A DNA stretch of 64,000 nucleotides from contig NW_022098076.1 in the NCBI RefSeq assembly GCF_002288925.2, positions 87,986,964-88,050,963 on the forward strand. The letters run 5' to 3'. This document shows, in pieces, positions 62,101 to 64,000 of the stretch. Below the pieces are notes generated by a model that searched no databases, was not told where the DNA came from, and saw nothing but the letters and a program-made list of their open reading frames with translations. Origin of the DNA: Delphinapterus leucas (Eukaryota > Chordata > Mammalia > Artiodactyla > Monodontidae). Positions within the stretch are counted from its first letter, which is position 1. Each line of letters begins with the position of its first letter. The position numbers were made by a program, and so were the translations under genes.

Positions 62101-64000
62101 TTATGGGAGAACCAGTATGGTGGATTCATATCATGAATGTGCATAAGTTATGGATATAATTTTTGCTTAACTTTTGTGAAGCTTTAGGGAATTAGAAACG
62201 TTTCTCCTTAATGCAAAGAGATTAATTAATGAAACTGAGTAATTAGATCCCAAAAGAGCTGATTAGGTATGGTGAAAAAATAACAAACCCAAACAGACTT
62301 GCCCAGAATGAGAGAAAAGCCACTAAGGGGTTTTGTCACCAGGATATAAAGCTTTTAGAAGCTTTTACATCTCAGAATTCAAGGTAACTATGAAAGTTGC
62401 TTTAATTTTAGCTGAAACGGAGGCTGGGATTGGATTAAGCAGTTGTTCATAAGTTAACATTTTGTGAATAGGCATTTAATACGCATAGATGTTTACATTT
62501 GAAAACTGTACATCTCTTTTAAATTTGGCTTTTAAGAATCTAGTAATTGTTTTGTTAATAGAGAGGCTTTTTAAAAATAGAGAAATCCACAGTTGAGTGT
62601 GAAAACATGCTGAAATTTGGTTTTCAAACTTACATCTTTGGGAAGCCAGTCTGCTGGAATCCTGCAAGCCTCGCTGCGCTCCTGCAGGCAAGAGAAGTAG
62701 GTTCCTCATGGTGACCATACGCACTGAACCTCTAAAGTGGTGGCAGAAGCCTCAGGCTGCTACAAACTGGAGTCACATTTCTGGCATGGAAATAGTTGTT
62801 TCCTATTCAGCAGAGGTGGGGTATGACCAGTTCCTGCTACTTCATTTACTGAGCTCACCTTCATAGAACTTGCCTGCAAAGTGCTGAGCTGCTGTTATCC
62901 TCCGGGACAGGTGGCCGATGAGCTGCTACCTGCTCTTTGCTGCCTACTGCCTGGGGTGGCCAGTGGTGCTTTTCTCTTGCTGTGTGGTGGGGAATCAGGG
63001 ATAGGGTGGGTGCTGAGGGGGAAAACAGCAGTTTGTTGGTGTTTCTTTATTTTAAAAAAAACCCCAAAACTGTGAAACAAGTAACCCATTTATGATATAA
63101 AAATTAGAATTTATATATAAGCAGAAAGAGAAAGTTATAATCCTACCACTCAGAGAAAACCATTGTTACCATCTTGATATATTTCTTTCCAGACATTTTT
63201 AAGCCAGTTTACATTTTTTATTTTATACTTTTAATCTTTATTCCTCTTCCAGCCTTTGAAAGCTGGAAACATTACAAATGTGTATGATGTAGAAAGGAAC
63301 AGTCCCCATATCCTCAGCCTCCAGAGATCATCACTGGGGACATTTTAATTCTGTTCTTCCTGAGTGGTAACCCTCTCCTGCCTCTGTTGGCTTGTCTTTC
63401 TTTCAAAGCTTGTAGCTAGTTTTACTTAACTGGATTTTTACTTTTTCAACTTTTTTCTTTCCTGACTTCAACCTCTACAAACCTTTTTTTTTTAAATTTT
63501 TGGATAGAGAATGTTGAACATGCACAAAAGCAGACAGAATAGTATAATGAAACCCCTTGTTTACCTCTCGCAGCCCCGTCAACCCTGAAGCCATGGCCAG
63601 TCCACCCCAATCACATCCCACGTTCCCCACGCCCCACGCCCAGCCCTTATGTGGACCTGCTAACTTCGTAACTGCCTTCAAAGGTCCTTCTCGGCCCTTC
63701 TGACTTCACTCTCTTTTGGCAATGAGGAAGGATCAAACGCCTGCCCTCCCGCACTCAGAACTTCTCATGAGCCAGTGCTCGGCTCCCTGTCGCAGGTCTG
63801 ACCGGCTGACCTGGGCTTTCCCCGCTCCTGGAAGTTCCCAGACATTGGGTGTGCCAGCCTCACATGTTCAGCTCCTCATTCCTTTCCTGTTAATGAAGGA
63901 GGCCATCGCTCAAATCATTTGGAAGGGGAAAAGTGGAATTTACTACCTGGGTGTTCCTCTTCCATGCTGTTCATATAAATTTAAACTTAGATTCCTGAGA
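62101..64000. other. Mostly unique intron
   Basis: No DIS3L2 exon is found up to the window end. The region 63500-63700 has L1/MER-like wording ('agaatagtataatgaaaccc') but is too diverged to name. Confidence 0.5.

Larger units (their letters stand above)
42292..64000 (+). other. DIS3L2: DIS3L2 intron, 3' of the exon (partial)
   Basis: This is downstream intron that runs off the window edge. The next DIS3L2 exon should begin by completing the Gly codon and continue into the VGVHIADVSYF part of the RNB domain. I did not find such a sequence in any frame. Confidence 0.8.

Overview
This is mammalian nuclear DNA, and almost all of it is intron. The best source guess is a cetacean. The main evidence is a dozen tRNA-derived SINEs of the CHR type, which are characteristic of whales and their close relatives (hippos and ruminants). 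At least seven are the short form with a uniform body, clean oligo(A) tails and recognisable target-site duplications, as expected of CHR-2 in whales and dolphins. L1, L2, MIR and hAT remnants are those expected of any placental mammal.

Only one protein-coding exon is convincing. It is an 80-bp exon at 42212-42291 on the + strand, with a branch-point-like sequence, an AG acceptor and a GT donor. It encodes the metal-binding motif ([11 protein letters not shown]) of the RNB exoribonuclease domain and matches DIS3L2, the 3'-5' exonuclease that removes oligouridylated RNAs. The rest of the window is the two flanking DIS3L2 introns, both running off the edges. The other open reading frames are transposon remnants, antisense shadows of SINEs or chance openings.

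Layout. 1-6.8 kb: mostly unique AT-rich intron with a (TG)n run and a hAT remnant. 6.8-12.7 kb: a CHR-2 SINE, then an antisense L1 that was later hit by a hAT element, two shorter L1s and a CHR-2 SINE. 14.7-23.2 kb: an old, near full-length sense L1 carrying a SINE, a solo LTR and a second L1. That second L1 itself carries a SINE and a U4 snRNA retropseudogene. 23.5-37 kb: older repeats (an unnamed dispersed family, MIR, L2) with three CHR insertions. 37.2-41.5 kb: CHR-1, a hAT element with intact ends, two antisense L1 fragments. 42.2 kb: the exon. 42.3-47.5 kb: mainly unique intron. 47.6-53.5 kb: three CHR-2 copies (two forming a close inverted pair), L2 copies, a 33-base C tract and an antisense L1. 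54-61 kb: sense L1 fragments, MIRs, a (TA)n run and two SINEs. 61-64 kb: MIRs and unique intron.

There is no operon-like or multi-gene system here, and I found no evidence of a new biological system. The points of interest are the exon, the relative dating given by nested insertions, the U4 retropseudogene, a bare poly(T) insertion flanked by a target-site duplication, the inverted SINE pair in the pre-mRNA, and an old repeat family present in about seven same-orientation copies.
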